In this document: piece after piece, positions 1 to 12,129 of the stretch
Numbering within the stretch: position 1 is the stretch's first letter
Layout of the letters: every line of letters starts with the position of its first letter
Assembly: GCF_037975245.1 (NCBI RefSeq)
Contig: NC_092580.1
Location: 4,562,501-4,626,500, forward strand
Origin: Apostichopus japonicus
Taxonomy: Eukaryota > Echinodermata > Holothuroidea > Aspidochirotida > Stichopodidae
Direction of reading: 5' to 3'
DNA: 64,000 bases
The notes under the pieces: generated by a model
What the model saw: the letters and a program-made list of their open reading frames with translations, nothing else
The model's database searches: none
Told to the model about the DNA's origin: nothing
Translations under genes and position numbers: made by a program

Positions 1-625
1 TCTTACACGCACGTTTGTAAAAAAAATTAAAATAACGTGCTATATTAGGGCCTTTGTTTTTTAACATACACTTCCAAAAAGAAAAGCACAAACCTTGGAA
101 AAACGCAACCCACACCATCCTTCATTCATACTCGACGTATGATACTAGATTAACACGTTCCGCGTGGATTAAACTTGTAATCCGTACACAAACATAAATT
201 GGGAGTTCCCACTATTCCATGATATTGGAATAGGGCAACCCCTTCAAGTTCAAAAGTTCACAATAAAGTTTTTAACTATCAACAAGTCACCACGTGTTTG
301 GAACTTCAGACAATAAGAATGTAACATAGGGGCTACGTAAATACGGGATTATAAACTACATACATAAGAATAGTACATATTTATCTATTTCATTAATCGG
401 CTGTTGTTTACTCCAGAAAATATACTTTTTCAATACATACAATATCAATCTTTCATACAAAAGTTCTTAAAATTTAAAAAAGTAGAGAAGGTAAATATAA
501 ATGACACCGTGGAACCCCCCCCCCCCCCCCTCGCATTAATAAACGAATCCATTTCATTACAGCATCAAATCTCAAGTACTGCACTGCTGTGTGTACAAGT
601 ACCATACACTACTGTAGGCTATAAT
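1..625. other. No gene recognised
   Basis: AT-rich sequence with a run of cytosines near 515-530. The open frames here are short, show no family resemblance and cross simple-sequence DNA. I see no splice-bounded coding exon or RNA gene. Confidence 0.5.
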
Positions 626-1986
626 AATATACAGTCCCGTGTGAAGATGGATTTAAACTGGATATACTCTAGGATGCACCGGATCCAAATTTTTGGATCC
701 GGCTGGAACCGGATTTTTCATTACACAAAAGAAAAATCATTAATAAGAAGTAGAAGTATGAAACAAGGAGCAAATCTTAAGTGAGGTATACGCATATTAC
801 AAAGAAGGTGAAATTAAGACCCCATTATGAGATTAAATATGACTTGAAGTGGTGTAATCTACATTTAAAAAAAAAATAACTACAATATAATTGTTGACAA
901 GCTTGATACAGTATGTAAATTTGTTTGCTGGAAAAATACTGCATACTACCTATGAAGTTCAGAGGTATTTAACCATATAAGAGATTGTTTCACAAATAAA
1001 AATTCAGAGAAAACATGAATGCCAACAATAATGGGAAAGTAAAGATTCAATGGAACAGTATTTTGACTGATAAGTATATGAATGGTCTATTTTAACTGCA
1101 CAATATTAAACTGATGAAGGCTGCAAGAAATGATTTCACTGCAAACTGTATTTGTTGTATATAGCTTCATATTATTATCCAGTAATTGTATTATTTTGGT
1201 TGATCTTTAGAAACAGTGGGTCAGACCATTGAGAAAATTAAATTAAACCTGTTAAACCTAAATTTTCCTTACTTTGAATGTTTTTATTAATTTTTGGAAA
1301 AAGTTTACATTGATTTAAGTTAATATCAACACCTTTCTAAGGAATAATTCAGGCCAAATTTCGAAAAAGATCCGGCCGGATTTTGAAAAATATCCGGCCG
1401 GAACCAGAACATTGCTCACTATCCGGCCGGATAGTCCGGCCGGACCGGATATCCGGTGCATCCCTAATATACTCCCTGCGGTTTTGGCTCAAAATTTATT
1501 AAATGGTTATAATTATTTTAACAAAATGAGGTGAAATGCATAAGGGTAAGAATTTGTACATGGGAACCTTGACAATCATCATTTGAAGGAAGAATAAATA
1601 AAGAAAATTTCAGAATAATTCGAGGTCCCGTATCATGCTGAGCGCAAGTAACGTTCAATATTTGGTGTAGCCTTGGTCCAAATTACTACGTGAAAAGTTG
1701 ATTCGTTAATATATAGGTCTAAGCCAGTACGTAAATTGATCAGATATTATTCAGACTAAGAACACAGAAACCAGAAATAAACATGTTTTCTTTTCTTTAT
1801 TTCAAAAAGTAACACGTAGATATTTATTATGTCAGGGATTCCCTGGAATGATACCGAAACGAATGTAATAACCGGTTGTTTTCCCACTACCGATAGTATT
1901 TACACATTGCTTTGTGATCGGGATTAGTCAATACCGGGATCGGGATACCGGGACTCACTTGACTACCGGGATCCCGCACAACCCTA
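626..1986. repeat. Old hAT-like repeat, copy A (interrupted)
   Basis: This stretch without its insertion at 670-1466 is a diverged copy of 22273-24537 without its own insertion. Both run from the words GAAGATGGATTTAAACTGG through a shared middle to a common end rich in CCGGGATC, finishing in ACAACCCTA (copy A) or ACAACGCTA (copy B). The TAGGGTTGT-type right end (read inward) resembles a hAT terminus. The left end does not match it, so both copies look 5'-truncated or internally decayed. No coding capacity is visible. Confidence 0.7.
670..1466. mobile_element. Non-autonomous hAT-like transposon with 8-bp TSD
   Basis: The 797-bp element starts TAGGATGCACCGGAT and ends ATCCGGTGCATCCCTA, which are inverted repeats differing by one missing base. 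It is flanked on both sides by ATATACTC (662-669 and 1467-1474). The undisturbed site, with a single ATATACTC, is present in the sister repeat near 22310. CCGGCCGGAT-rich subterminal repeats are visible around 1370-1450. No transposase frame is present. The 8-bp duplication and TAGGG-like terminus point to the hAT superfamily. Confidence 0.9.
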
Positions 1987-2849
1987 ACTTAAAATTTGTC
2001 CCATTATGGTCTACATATTTTGTGGTTTAATGACTTTTTCCAACATACTGACAAAAATGGCTACAGTTTCTGGGTATTTGACCTTTCACCTATGACATTT
2101 ATACCAATCACCCAAGATCAAGTTTACAGTACATGGTCAGGCACCTACCCAACAAGTTTGAACCTGATTAACAGTCTAGGAGAAGTTTACGACACACTCT
2201 TTTGCACAATTTAGACCAATTTTAACTTTAACTCAATTGACCCGTTAACTACAAGCCTAAACAGCTAAATCTGTCCTGTTTTAAACTTTGTCTCTTCATT
2301 CTCTACATATAAAACAGACCATATAACACTTCTTATTGAAGGTATTCATTGTTGTACTTGTTCTTGGCATACTCAGTAGTTCTGTTATTATGAATATAAA
2401 TTACAAAACAACTCAAATAATGTCTGATTGCTCAACATGATTTTTTTTTTGGGGGGGTGGGATTTTTCTTCTTTAGGTGCATGGGAGAGAAGGAGGCATG
2501 TACATGTATAAATATGAGGTGGTATAAATACAATAAAATGGGAACATAACCATTTGATCCACAAAAATTGCAACATTTTGCATCCAGAGACCTGTAAATT
2601 GCACTTTCCAACTAAGGGGAGGTCCCATGAAAAGATTACGCCCCTCCCTCACCACCATGACCAATCTCTGGCTATGCATATGTATGTTACCTTTCACATG
2701 AGTACCAATAGGGGACAAACTACATATCATGAAATTATATTTTTTGTGTCAACTTCTGTGAGTAACATTAGGAGGGCATATTTAAAATATAACTAAATGA
2801 ATGGTAGGTAGGACATTCAGAATACAACCATATGATTACAGTCCACAAG

Positions 2850-3270
2850 ACCGAAGGTCCGCGAGACCGTAATAAAAAAAAAGAACGCAAGACCGAAATT
2901 AAAAAAAATGTCCGCGAGACCGAAATTACAAAAAGGTCCGCGAGACCGAAATTACAAAAAGGTTCGCGAGACCAAAATTAAAAAAAAGTCCGCGAGACCG
3001 AAATTAAAAAAAGGTCCGCGAGACCGAAATTAAAAAAAGGTCTGCTAGAATTAAATTAAAAAGGTCCGCGAGACCAAACGTCCGCAAGACCGAAATTGAA
3101 AAAAAGGTCCGCGAGACCCAAATTAAAAGGGTCCGCGAGACCGAAGGTCCGCGAGACCGAAATTAAAAAAAGGTCTGCTAGACCAAAATTACAAAAAGGT
3201 CTGCGAGATGGAAATAACAAAAAGGTTCGCGAGACCAAAATTAAAAAAGGTCCCCGAGACCAAAATTAAA
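2850..3270. repeat. Minisatellite array 1, ~25-bp GGTCCGCGAGACC unit
   Basis: About 16 imperfect copies of a unit of the form GGTCCGCGAGACCGAAATTA followed by a short A-run. Unit length varies with the A-run and some units lack the AAATTA spacer. The core GGTCCGCGAGACC is partly self-complementary (GGTC..GACC). Open frames across it on the minus strand are a by-product of the repeat. Confidence 0.93.
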
Positions 3271-3276
3271 AATACT

Positions 3277-3645
3277 ATATATCATGGAATTATATTTTTT
3301 GTGTCAACTTCTGTGAGTAACATTAGGAGGACATATTTAAAGTATACAGTTAAATAAATGGTAGGTAGGACATTCAGCATACAACCATATGATTACAGTT
3401 CACAAGACAGAAGGTCCGCGAGACAGTAATAAAAAAAAAGAACGCGAGACCGAAATTAAAAATAGGTCCGCGAGTTTGAAATTACAAAATGGTCCGCGAG
3501 ACTGAAGGTCTGCTAGAATGAAATTAAAAAAGGTCCGCGAGACTGAAGGTCCGCGAGACTGAAATTAAGAAAAAGTCCGCAAGACCAAAGTTCTGCGAGA
3601 CAGAAGTTCCGCTAGACCAAAGTTCTGCGAGACTGAAGTTAATTA
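3277..3645. repeat. Duplicated flank plus minisatellite array 2
   Basis: The ~130 bp at 3277-3407 repeats 2719-2849 almost word for word and is again followed by the same minisatellite, now shorter and more degenerate (CCGCGAGACTGAAGG, TTCTGCGAGAC variants). The spacing between equivalent points is about 557 bp, so array and flank were duplicated together in tandem. A diverged piece of the same flank (TAAATGAATGG..GTAG) also occurs near 22110. Confidence 0.88.
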
Positions 3646-5460
3646 GGGGTCAACTTTTAACCTCTAGCCCGTAACAGTTGACACAATTTCCTCATAATAA
3701 ATTTTAAAATATTTAACTTCCGAACATTTGTACATTTTGTAGCACAAACACACAAAAATGCTTCTGGTTTTTCGGCAATGTGACAGGTATTTTTTTTTCA
3801 AGAAATACCCGTAGCGTCAACCTATGGTGACACTTTCATTTTTTGGGCAAGGTTTTGGAAATTTTGGGCAAAGAACGTCATACGCCCCTTCCTAAAGTGA
3901 AATTCTTCCGTAGGCTTATGGGTCCCCCCTACCCACCCACCGCCACCATGTCTCAAGACCCTGTATACACCACTACTCTCCCTAGGACGCCGATCAACAT
4001 TTTTCACATGTTGAGAATATTAATCAGATTAGGGTTTGCTCGTCCCCCCCAAAATGTTGATGATATCTTCGCCAATGTTAACAACTATCAACAATAGGCT
4101 GTTGGCAATGAACTGAAGTATAATACCAGCAACCACAGGTACGTGTGCCCCTCCAGAAAAGTTGAGAGTCTTAAACGAGAATTTCTGACGGACAAATGAG
4201 ATATGCCGGCAGTGGTCATCACCAACACACTCATGTGATATGTGCAATCCCAAAGTGCGCCGGAACTGCACCACCACAACCCGCCCTGCCTGACACCTTC
4301 ATGTCAAGGTGCCTAAGTGGGTGGAATCGATATAAATTCCCATACATACTTTACGTTTTCGACCTGACTATGTACTCTTGTGGAAAAGCGCCGAAAAGTT
4401 ACGTTTTCTTCTTCCTTACGCTATTAATTGTTGCTGGATTCACATTTACTGACCAGACTTTTTAAAGTCTGAAAAATCTCCGCGTTTTCAACCTGCTACT
4501 CCAAACTCTATAGCACTCGTATTAATGACCCGTCTAAAACTGTCCTTTAAAACTACTGTGTATATGTATAAATTTACCTCCAATTTGACATCCTCTTTTT
4601 TTAGTTTTAAACTTTGAATGAGATGTGAAAATGGTTACAATTACAAGTGAAACCCGAAAACCAGCAGGTTTAGTGATTCCGTGCATTTCATTCACATTTG
4701 TCAAGTTAAGTGGCATTTAGTAACATTACTACATAAAAAATAGAGAGGGGCTCACATGGATTCAGTCATGAGATCATTATTTTCCATTTTCATGAAATCG
4801 ACAGTCGTGTATTAATGAATTTTAGTTGCTGGTAAGAACGTTTTAAGATTTACAAATTATTCCAAAAAATTAAAATTGGTTCATCAGAATAAAATAACAA
4901 AAAATTGTAAAAAACCAAACATTCTATGAGACCTTAATTACCATAAAATTGATCATTCCACAACGGAAACGTTAAAATTACGGTTGTGTTGAAAACGCGG
5001 AAGACCTTAGTTTTAGCAGTATATGTAAAACGCTGATGTATGAAAGGTACAAATTTAGCCACTACCTACCATTTTATATCTGAATTAGGGACGAATCCAA
5101 ATTACAATCGAAATGTTCTCATAAATTTTCTAATAGATTTAGAATCAGTCCTATACCACTTAAAATTTAAAAAGTAACTTTGTATTCGTCCCTGTTTAAA
5201 ATACATTGCTGTAGATTCATTTTAAATATAACAAAATAAGAGCGGACTCGACGAGAAAGATAATTTATAAAATACATCGGGACTGTGGAAGAGAAAACCT
5301 GTTAAGTGTTAAACATCTTAGAATCAAAATCAATATAGCGTATAGTCTGTCGATTCATTTTCCCCCAGTCTGAATCCCTTAAATCTTCCCGGATTGAACC
5401 AACCAAGTGACTTCCCTCGACTGAGTGGTTTCCCCCCACTGGAGGTGGGGGAGGGGTGAG
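3646..5460. other. No gene recognised
   Basis: AT-rich single-copy-looking sequence. Overlapping short frames on both strands around 3840-4465 lack domain resemblance and convincing splice borders. I see no RNA gene. Confidence 0.45.
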
Positions 5461-5639
5461 CAGTGGCGTAACTAGACTTTTTCATTAGAGGGGCTTCAGA
5501 GGATGTCAAAGAGATTGACAAGGGGGCAGTATTGTTTAAAATAGGGTATCGCTATATCTATAATTAAGTTATATTGTAGTCTAAAATTTCATTTGGGGCA
5601 GCAGGGGGGGGGGGGCAACCCAGTCTGTTTACGCCACTG
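5461..5639. mobile_element. CAGTGGCGTA-ended MITE
   Basis: The 179-bp unit begins CAGTGGCGTAACTAGAC and ends GTCTGTTTACGCCACTG, an imperfect terminal inverted repeat. The inside has a G-run and no coding capacity. The flanks (GGGGTGAG and GTGAAGGC) share only GTGA, so a clean target duplication is not visible. Confidence 0.7.
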
Positions 5640-6596
5640 GTGAAGGCCTGGTATCAAATCAAGCCGCCCAGCTCCCTTGCGCATGTCACTGGTATCCACT
5701 ATGTAAAGAAATGGCTGTAAGTTCTTTTTAATTATGCGCTTTACCAACGTAATATTATTTTTAGGGATCGTTAAAAAAAAGGCAAATTAGCATTATAACA
5801 CACTCACCAGGTTTTTTCAAACGCTTAGTAATTTGAAGTCCTGTTGAAAAAAAGTGGCGTGTCAATGAATTACCTTTGCAGGTGTATGTTCTTGGACAAG
5901 TCAACTTCGTAAATTTCTCTGTTTGAATCTCCACTGCTAGCTTATATCTCCACTACTAGATATCATTGGTGTATCTGCATTCTTTATGTGATCCAAATTG
6001 GTATTGACATTCTTATGTGACCCAAATTTTATTAATGTCTCTACCTTTGTTTTATTTTTGGGGGTTGAACTGGACGTATTAGTTATGAAAACTAACCTTA
6101 TTAAATGAATATTTCCTCTTTGTTTGTTATTTATTATTCTCTGTCAGTACAAGTACTTCCTGATAAAAGACAAACTTTGCACACAAAAAAAAAATCCATA
6201 GGAGACACTAATAGTGTAAATAACAACAAAAGAATGCATACGAAGGAAGCTGATATATTTATTGAGATGTGTTTCTTAAATTATTATTAATATTAAATCT
6301 TATTAATATGTACACAAAATACCACTTTGGCTAATTAAGTTTCAAATACAATATCTTTTACACATGGGATTAGTATTGGAATAAAGAAGGTTGGACTTTA
6401 TAAATCTTCCTTTTTTCTTATTTAAAAGTGTAGGACTGGGTTTTCCAAGACCCTTTTTTGTTTACGAGCATGTACAGTGGTTTGGTAATGCACTGTTGTA
6501 GCCTTTCAAACAAAAGGGATTTTAGTACGTAACAAACTAACTTAGGCTATGACATTTATACACACTGTTCCATAGTAAATTGTAAAAATATCCTAC
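5640..6596. other. No gene recognised
   Basis: AT-rich sequence with no convincing exon, RNA gene or full repeat. A short frame at 6105-6290 has no recognisable features. Confidence 0.4.
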
Positions 6597-6701
6597 CTGT
6601 AGTAAAGGATTTGTGTATTAATCTCTTCAATTGGTTGCTGTTTTCCCAAGACTCTGTATCAGATTCCATTTCACTTTCACAGTCCTCCTCATATGGATCA
6701 A
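6597..6701 (-). CDS. Acidic cassette exon B (phase 1-1), hypothetical
   Basis: The exon is 105 bp, bounded on the minus strand by a good acceptor (T-run then TTCTAG) and a donor (AG|GTAGGA). It enters and leaves in phase 1. The peptide is acidic at its start (DPYEEDCESEMESDTES) and basic at its end (LKR..HK..TTG). It shares this plan with exons at 8034-8138 (also 105 bp) and 24945-25043 (99 bp), all on the minus strand and all phase 1-1. I do not recognise the family. The three may be scattered exons of one gene or copies from an exon duplication. No initiator or stop is visible, so the transcript is unknown. Confidence 0.45.
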
Positions 6702-7113
6702 CTAGAACAAAAAAAATTATAAATGCTATGAATGATATCTGTTGCAGAATGAGGCATGAACCCAAGAGGTAATTGAATTGCCACTGGTAGTAGTTTTACT
6801 GAAGTGTAATCTTTTTGGCAAACAGGTATTGAAAAATCCCAATCTGCTCTTCTCTAGCTATGGTGGTTAGCACAATATAGCTACCTCTAGTTGATCTTAG
6901 CATCATATGACCAATTCTTCAGCATCAATTTAAGATACAGTACAGTACTTTACTGAGTATTTTCTAGTGTGACTCCAACTACGACTTGAGCAGATGCAAA
7001 AGAAACAGGTCTATGCAGTCACGCTTGTGTGTGTGGATGTATATATGTGTATATGTAAGTGACATGCATGTGATGCCACTTGTAAACATAATCACTTGAT
7101 ACTTAAGGCAAAC

Positions 7114-7540
7114 TTCAGTTGAGCTCATACTTGGTAGGTAGAATACCTTTTTGTGAGTACATGGTCCCTATTGCTTTCGGTTGAGGTCAAAGTTCATCTG
7201 AGGTAAAAAACTGTTAACCTTTTAATCATCATAATTTGAGACAAACTTCAATTAAATTCATGCTTGTCATGTAGATTATTCATAGTGAGTACATGTTCCC
7301 TATTGTTTTTCTCAAAGGTCAACAGATGTCAAACACTGACAACCTTGTAAACACCTTATGTTGACTAGACACACCTCAATTGAGCTGATACTTAGTATGT
7401 GTATTCTTAAAGTGTTTATATGATCCATATTGTTTTATGTGGAGGTTAACAGAGGTCAAACATAGAAACCTTGTAAACAATATATATCTTAATGAGGTAA
7501 AATTCAATTGAGCTTATACAGTACTTGGTGGGTAGGTTAC
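7114..7540. repeat. Tandem repeat, ~130-bp units
   Basis: Four diverged units start near 7114, 7248, 7376 and 7504, each opening with TCAATTGAGCT-like words, followed by GAGTACATG.TCCCTATTG and then GGTCAA...AACCTTGTAAAC. The fourth unit is interrupted by the SINE at 7551-7841 and resumes at 7842 with ATAGTGAGTGAATTATTTC and the AGGTCA words near 7890. Confidence 0.75.
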
Positions 7541-7550
7541 CCATAGTGAG

Positions 7551-7841
7551 AAGGTAGGTAGGTTTTCTTCTGTGCCAGATGGCTCATAAGGTTGGTGCTT
7601 AATTAAAACCTGGTTTCCATGATGCAAGTAAAATTAGAGTGAAACACTCCCCCAATCCGTCAATCTGTTGCTTACTAACCCCTAGCCGAAGCTAGCGCCC
7701 ATTTTAGAGATGGGTGGACTGAAGCAAATGGAGTAAAGTGTCTTGCACAAGGATTCAACGTATTGACCATGCCACGTGTGGGACTGAGACTCACAACCTG
7801 TGTGTTGCGAGTCGAATGCACAAGGCACTAAGCCACCATGC
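7551..7841 (-). mobile_element. tRNA-derived SINE with 11-bp TSD
   Basis: The 291-bp insertion is flanked by CCCATAGTGAG on both sides (7540-7550 and 7842-7852). Read on the minus strand, its head has tRNA-like promoter boxes (GTGGCTTAGTGC and GGTTGTGAGTC). Next come the words CTTGTGCAAGACACTTTACT and AAAATGGG, which are typical of the central part of widespread metazoan SINEs, and a tail ending in CCTACCTACC. It has no coding capacity. It landed inside the fourth unit of the tandem repeat. Confidence 0.88.
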
Positions 7842-8033
7842 CCCATAGTGAGTGAATTATTTCTATTAGTTTTTTTTTTTTTGGCAGTCAAAGGTCATAT
7901 GCGGTCAACAAAGGTCCAGCAATGTGTGGGACTGTGTGCGTGCCATTACCGCAAAAGTGGACCATTTTCAGATTGGACTCTGTTTGGGGATCCCTGCATA
8001 TGTCCCTGGCTTAAGGATAATAATTTTCCTTAC

Positions 8034-8138
8034 CAGAAAACAATGCTTTTTGCCTTGTTGGACAAACTCTCTTTGGGGTTGATCTGGAAGAACATGCTTG
8101 GTCAAGATCGCTACTTTCACTATCTTCATCCAGGGTGC
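8034..8138 (-). CDS. Acidic cassette exon A (phase 1-1), hypothetical
   Basis: The exon is 105 bp between an acceptor (TTTGCAG) and a donor (TG|GTAAGG) on the minus strand, in phase 1 at both ends. It encodes an acidic stretch (TLDEDSESSDLDQ) followed by a Ser/Arg/Lys-rich end with PKR..PTRQKALFSG. Length, phase and the closing K/R..K.L..G pattern match exons B (6597-6701) and C (24945-25043). The function is unknown. It would be an unstructured, charged linker in the protein. Confidence 0.5.
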
Positions 8139-8512
8139 CTGCAAACCAAAATAAAAGAAACGTACAATTTAATTTTAAGTATGATATTAATTCTTTCAAC
8201 ATGAAATTGATATGTAGATATTGATGGTTTGGCATATAAGAATTTCAGGTATCCTTTGACTCCATATTCAAGAACATCATATTCACTATAAATATTGTAT
8301 TCTAATAATTAATTTACAACAGTGTGATTTCTTCTGACTAGTAGCCCTAATGGTAGACTTACATGTTATGTACTGTATGTTAATCAGTCCATGTACAATA
8401 TTCAGCCCATAGCCATGTACTGTTGGACACTTCACTAAAGTATGTCATTCAACACATGTGTTGTTCAGAATGATTTAGTAAGCACACTTTTTTAAATACC
8501 TTTTATTTTTTG

Positions 8513-8607
8513 CAGTGGCATAGTGAGGGGAGCAAGGGAACTTTCCCCAAGGCGCAGGGTATAGGGCCCCCTGCCCCTGGGTGCTGATAATGCTCACTAT
8601 GCCACTG
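8513..8607. mobile_element. Very short MITE, perfect 15-bp TIRs
   Basis: The unit is only 95 bp. It begins CAGTGGCATAGTGAG and ends with its exact reverse complement, CTCACTATGCCACTG. The core is GC-rich. The flanks TTTTTTTG and ATCGTACT show no target duplication. Confidence 0.8.
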
Positions 8608-10524
8608 ATCGTACTGAGAGTTTTTGCATGCAAGACATTAATTACAACCATGGAGGTAAAAACAGAAGGAGAGAAAGCTCTTTGAACCATCATCAGTTCC
8701 GACAGTATCGATAACCGCAAACCAAATCAACCCTAATCACCCGAGGGTATAAATGCGAGCGTGAATTTTCACTGGAACGAAGACATTACGTAATATGACC
8801 TTCTTACTGCAGCTAATTATAGCGTGCCTTCCCATGCCCAGTACAGTAACGTATGTATGCACACAGCTGTATGCATTACACTTGAATAGTACGCCGACTG
8901 TTTACAACTTAAAAATGTCACTGAATTTGGGGTAAAATGTGTTGTATGTTTATTTTTAGTGATTGTCGGTGATTATTTTCTTTTATATGGGAAAGGTTTA
9001 ACATCACGAAAGACAAAGCTGGTCAGTAAATTGCTACGGAGAAAAAGCAGTGATTTCCGTAGCTGTTGCGATCTTACCAACATGCATGGGCAGGATTAAG
9101 GGGGGGGCAAGAGGAGGCATTTGCCCCCCCCCCCACTTTTTCCCAGACCTTAGTTCACTTTTTTGTCATTTTTGCAGACAAATGTGCACAACCCTAATCG
9201 AAATTATTCCCCCACAACATCTCTATCAAATAGGCCTATTTGTTTCGAATATAAGTCGAATTTGTGTTTAACATCGTAACATTTAGCATGCAGAATGACT
9301 TGAGCTGGAGCTAGTTCTACTGAATGCGTTGAATAACTAAATCCAGAGAAACGATTTACGAAATCCAGATTTGCATATTGGGTATATCAATAATTAAATT
9401 CAATACACTGACACATGGCGCACCCCCCCCCCACATTCAACAATACTGCTCGAGATCCTGGAATGATGCATGCAAATCGATTAATGTAAATTACAAATTG
9501 GCACTAACAAAGTACACATTAAATCCATTGTTACAGTATACAGCATGCGGCAGTTTCGGTAGGGCCGATAAAATAATGTGTGGCTTTGAGTTCCATTTTC
9601 GGATCTATTCTCGATGATGAATGAAACACTTACGTTTGGTTTTGCATAATAGGTAATTTCTTGCACACGATTTCTTTCCTGGGGGGGGGGTAAAGGTATG
9701 TTCAGCCCCCAATATTTGCCAAGTGCTCCAAGAAGTGGTGACCGCGGGGAGAATTTCGAAGTGGGTGCTGAACATATTCTTGATCGGTCCAATACACAAT
9801 ATACTAATAATTTTAGGGGGATAGAACTGTCTAGATGCAATTTATTGTTACCAGAGGTGTCATTTTTGCTGATCTAGGATTTCCTTTTTGCTTAAATTTT
9901 GACACTCCGCGCCAACTTATGGTTGGTGCACCGCCTAAATAGTGACGTATATAAGCTTCAGTTGTACATCACTATATAAGTTCTTCTATCCGTCCTCCCT
10001 AAATTTACACACGTTCATTAATTGTTTAGATGCAATTTAAAGCCTATATGGGTGTTAATTTTACCGATCTAACAGGTACCTTTCATCGAAAGTTTCGACA
10101 CTCCTTGCCAACGGACGATGGCGCTCCGCTTAGATAGTGACGTATAACAAAAGTTGTACATCACCATCTGACCATATGTTCTACTATCAATCCTCTTCAA
10201 ATTTTTAAACGATAATTAACTATCTAGATAATTGCAGACATGAGATCCATATTTCAAGGATGGGTACATGCAGCTTAGAGCACTCGGGAAGTGCCGTTTC
10301 CAGCCATCTGGAGGGTTTTGTAAAGCCAAAAAATTTCTTGTACGCTCTGCGCCAACCGGTGGTGGCGCTCCGCTTAGATAGTCTTGCTGGCAGGTTTGCC
10401 CCCCCCCCCACTTTCACAACTCAAATCCCACCCTGCCTACATGCCTATGGACTTTGTGCTAAAAAATACATGTAAACCTTCAGCCTAGTGTTAATGACTT
10501 ATAGTGACATACTGAAAGCAAAGC
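8608..10524. repeat. Repeat-rich stretch with CGCTCCGCTTAGATAG-type units
   Basis: This holds pieces related to the nested transposons at 29.3-31.4 kb, including long C/G runs and the word CCCCCAATATTTGCCAAG. Three units carry CGCCAAC..(T)GGTGGCGCTCCGCTTAGATAG-like words: two diverged tandem halves near 9830-10030 and 10030-10220, and a better one at 10220-10400. A possible terminal repeat pair (GGGCAGGATTA near 9087 and its rough complement near 10428) is too weak to define an element. No gene is supported. Confidence 0.5.
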
Positions 10525-11622
10525 ATGGCCGAAATTGATTTGGAAAGTGAAAACGCAAACACAATTTTAGATCACGAGTTTGAAGAAGAGGAAGACAAAG
10601 AAATATCTTCATTTTACATGTTCATATGTAAAGACACCACAAAAACAGACGATTTTGTATATTGTAATGGCGAAAACTGTGAAATTGAGTGGTTTCACAC
10701 AGGGTTTGTGTTGGTCTTGATACTGAACTTGGAGTTGGACTTAAAAAACATCAGTTTGCAGCTGATGACAAATCGTTTTGCGACCATTGCAATCTCCATG
10801 ACAAATCTGGTGAGTAATTTCCCCCCCAACATTACTTTATATTTCACAGCTTTATGACAGGAACATGGAATAAGAAAGAGATGCTTGAAATTATGATCAA
10901 ACTTCAAAGAGGATGTTAGTGAACATTAGAACTTGTTCATAGTAAAGAGTTTGATAGGTCTTTGGCCCTAGGCCTACTTTAATTTACTTTTTTTTTAGTA
11001 TGCAAATTTATTTTTAAAATTAAATTTTTTTTTTTATTTTTTTTTTTTAAGTCTAAAAATTTCCAATAATCATTTTACTTTTAGTTCTTGTTTTACATCT
11101 TAAAATAAAAGTTTTAAACACATCTTCCTATTTCCATTATGTATTTTAACAAGATATCATTTAATTTTCAATGAAAACTAGTAGCAAAAAAAGTTTCAAT
11201 AACCCATTGTAGTTTTAGTCATTTGATATTTATAATTTCAGTTCCTTTATATTTATTTTATTCGTGTATTATTTTGAGTCATGATAATTTGTTACTAAAA
11301 ATCAGTTCTTTTTGCATGTTTCTTTGTTTCTTCCTTGAAGTTTTGTTGATTAATAACCATGATTTTTTCCCAAAAATATCGTGTTACAAGAATAATCCAA
11401 AATGAATGAAAACTTCAGTTTGAGAAACTGACACCATGTGGCTTACACATAGTAAATAAAATTACAACAATATTGTTTATTTTAATTTCTTTGTTTCATC
11501 TTTTTCAAGGTCAAGGAACACTAGTTTCTGGAACCCCTGAACCACCAGAGAGTGCACCATCTTCAAGCAAGACTTCAACTAAGGGGAAATCAATAAAAGG
11601 CAAACGGTCAAAAGGAAAAAAG
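10525..11622 (+). pseudogene. PHD-finger gene, two exons, damaged
   Basis: Exon 1 (10525-10809) starts MAEIDLESENANTI, has an acidic run, then a PHD/ING-like zinc finger: FVYCNGENCEIEWFH fits the second ligand pair plus the Trp-Phe-His core. The next part (CVGLDTELGVGL... FCDHC) reads only in the +1 frame, so a one-base indel near 10700 breaks the finger. The first expected C-x-C has Phe in place of the first Cys (FIC). Exon 1 ends at a clean donor (TCTG|GTGAGT). Exon 2 (11510-11622) joins in phase 1 and encodes a Ser/Pro then Lys-rich tail (KGKSIKGKRSKGKK). No stop or further exon was found. A histone-tail reader or a transposon-borne PHD protein are both possible. A base-call error at the indel cannot be excluded. 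Confidence 0.6.
10815..11505 (+). other. Intron of the PHD-finger gene
   Basis: AT-rich intron with a T-rich low-complexity core around 11000-11050. It ends in a pyrimidine tract and TTTTTCAAG. Nothing coding is seen. Confidence 0.5.
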
Positions 11623-12129
11623 GTGTGTTTAGTCTGTTAAAAGAAACAATAGGTTCCAAATATCAGTCATGTGTCAACATCTAGATGACTTGACATGTGG
11701 CAAATTAAATTATTGCTATGCACTTTATACTTAATATCAGCTATGTGAAGATTAAAAATTTTGGGCATTTATGATTCACTATGCCATCAAGCGAACAAAA
11801 CAAACAGAATTGATTTGTTAATAAAACAGTAAATAAAACTTTGTTATGTAATGAAAAATAACAATTTTTAATTTGATACTCGTAATTTTTTATTACTCAT
11901 AATGAAATGGCCTGATAGCGGAACCTATTGAAAATCATGAAGCGTACAATAACTGACTTTTTTCAAAGGTCCATTTTTTCTTCATTACACGTTTTTCTTC
12001 ATAGATGTGATGCCGGTTTGTTTTCTTCTACAAAGTAACTATAGTCTGGCATATTTCCGATATCATGTAAAATATGTTAATGCGAAGGGAGCACTACTGC
12101 AGACTCTGTTGCCATACAGTTATGACCGT

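Noticed and set aside
2850-3645. A CRISPR-like array
   Set aside because: The units abut with no unique spacers of constant length, and the host is a eukaryote. It is a minisatellite.
3843-4465. Overlapping plus- and minus-strand small genes
   Set aside because: The frames are short, shifted against each other, and lack domain likeness or splice borders.
9087-10440. A single 1.35-kb transposon
   Set aside because: The candidate ends match poorly and no target duplication is found. The stretch looks like several pieces.
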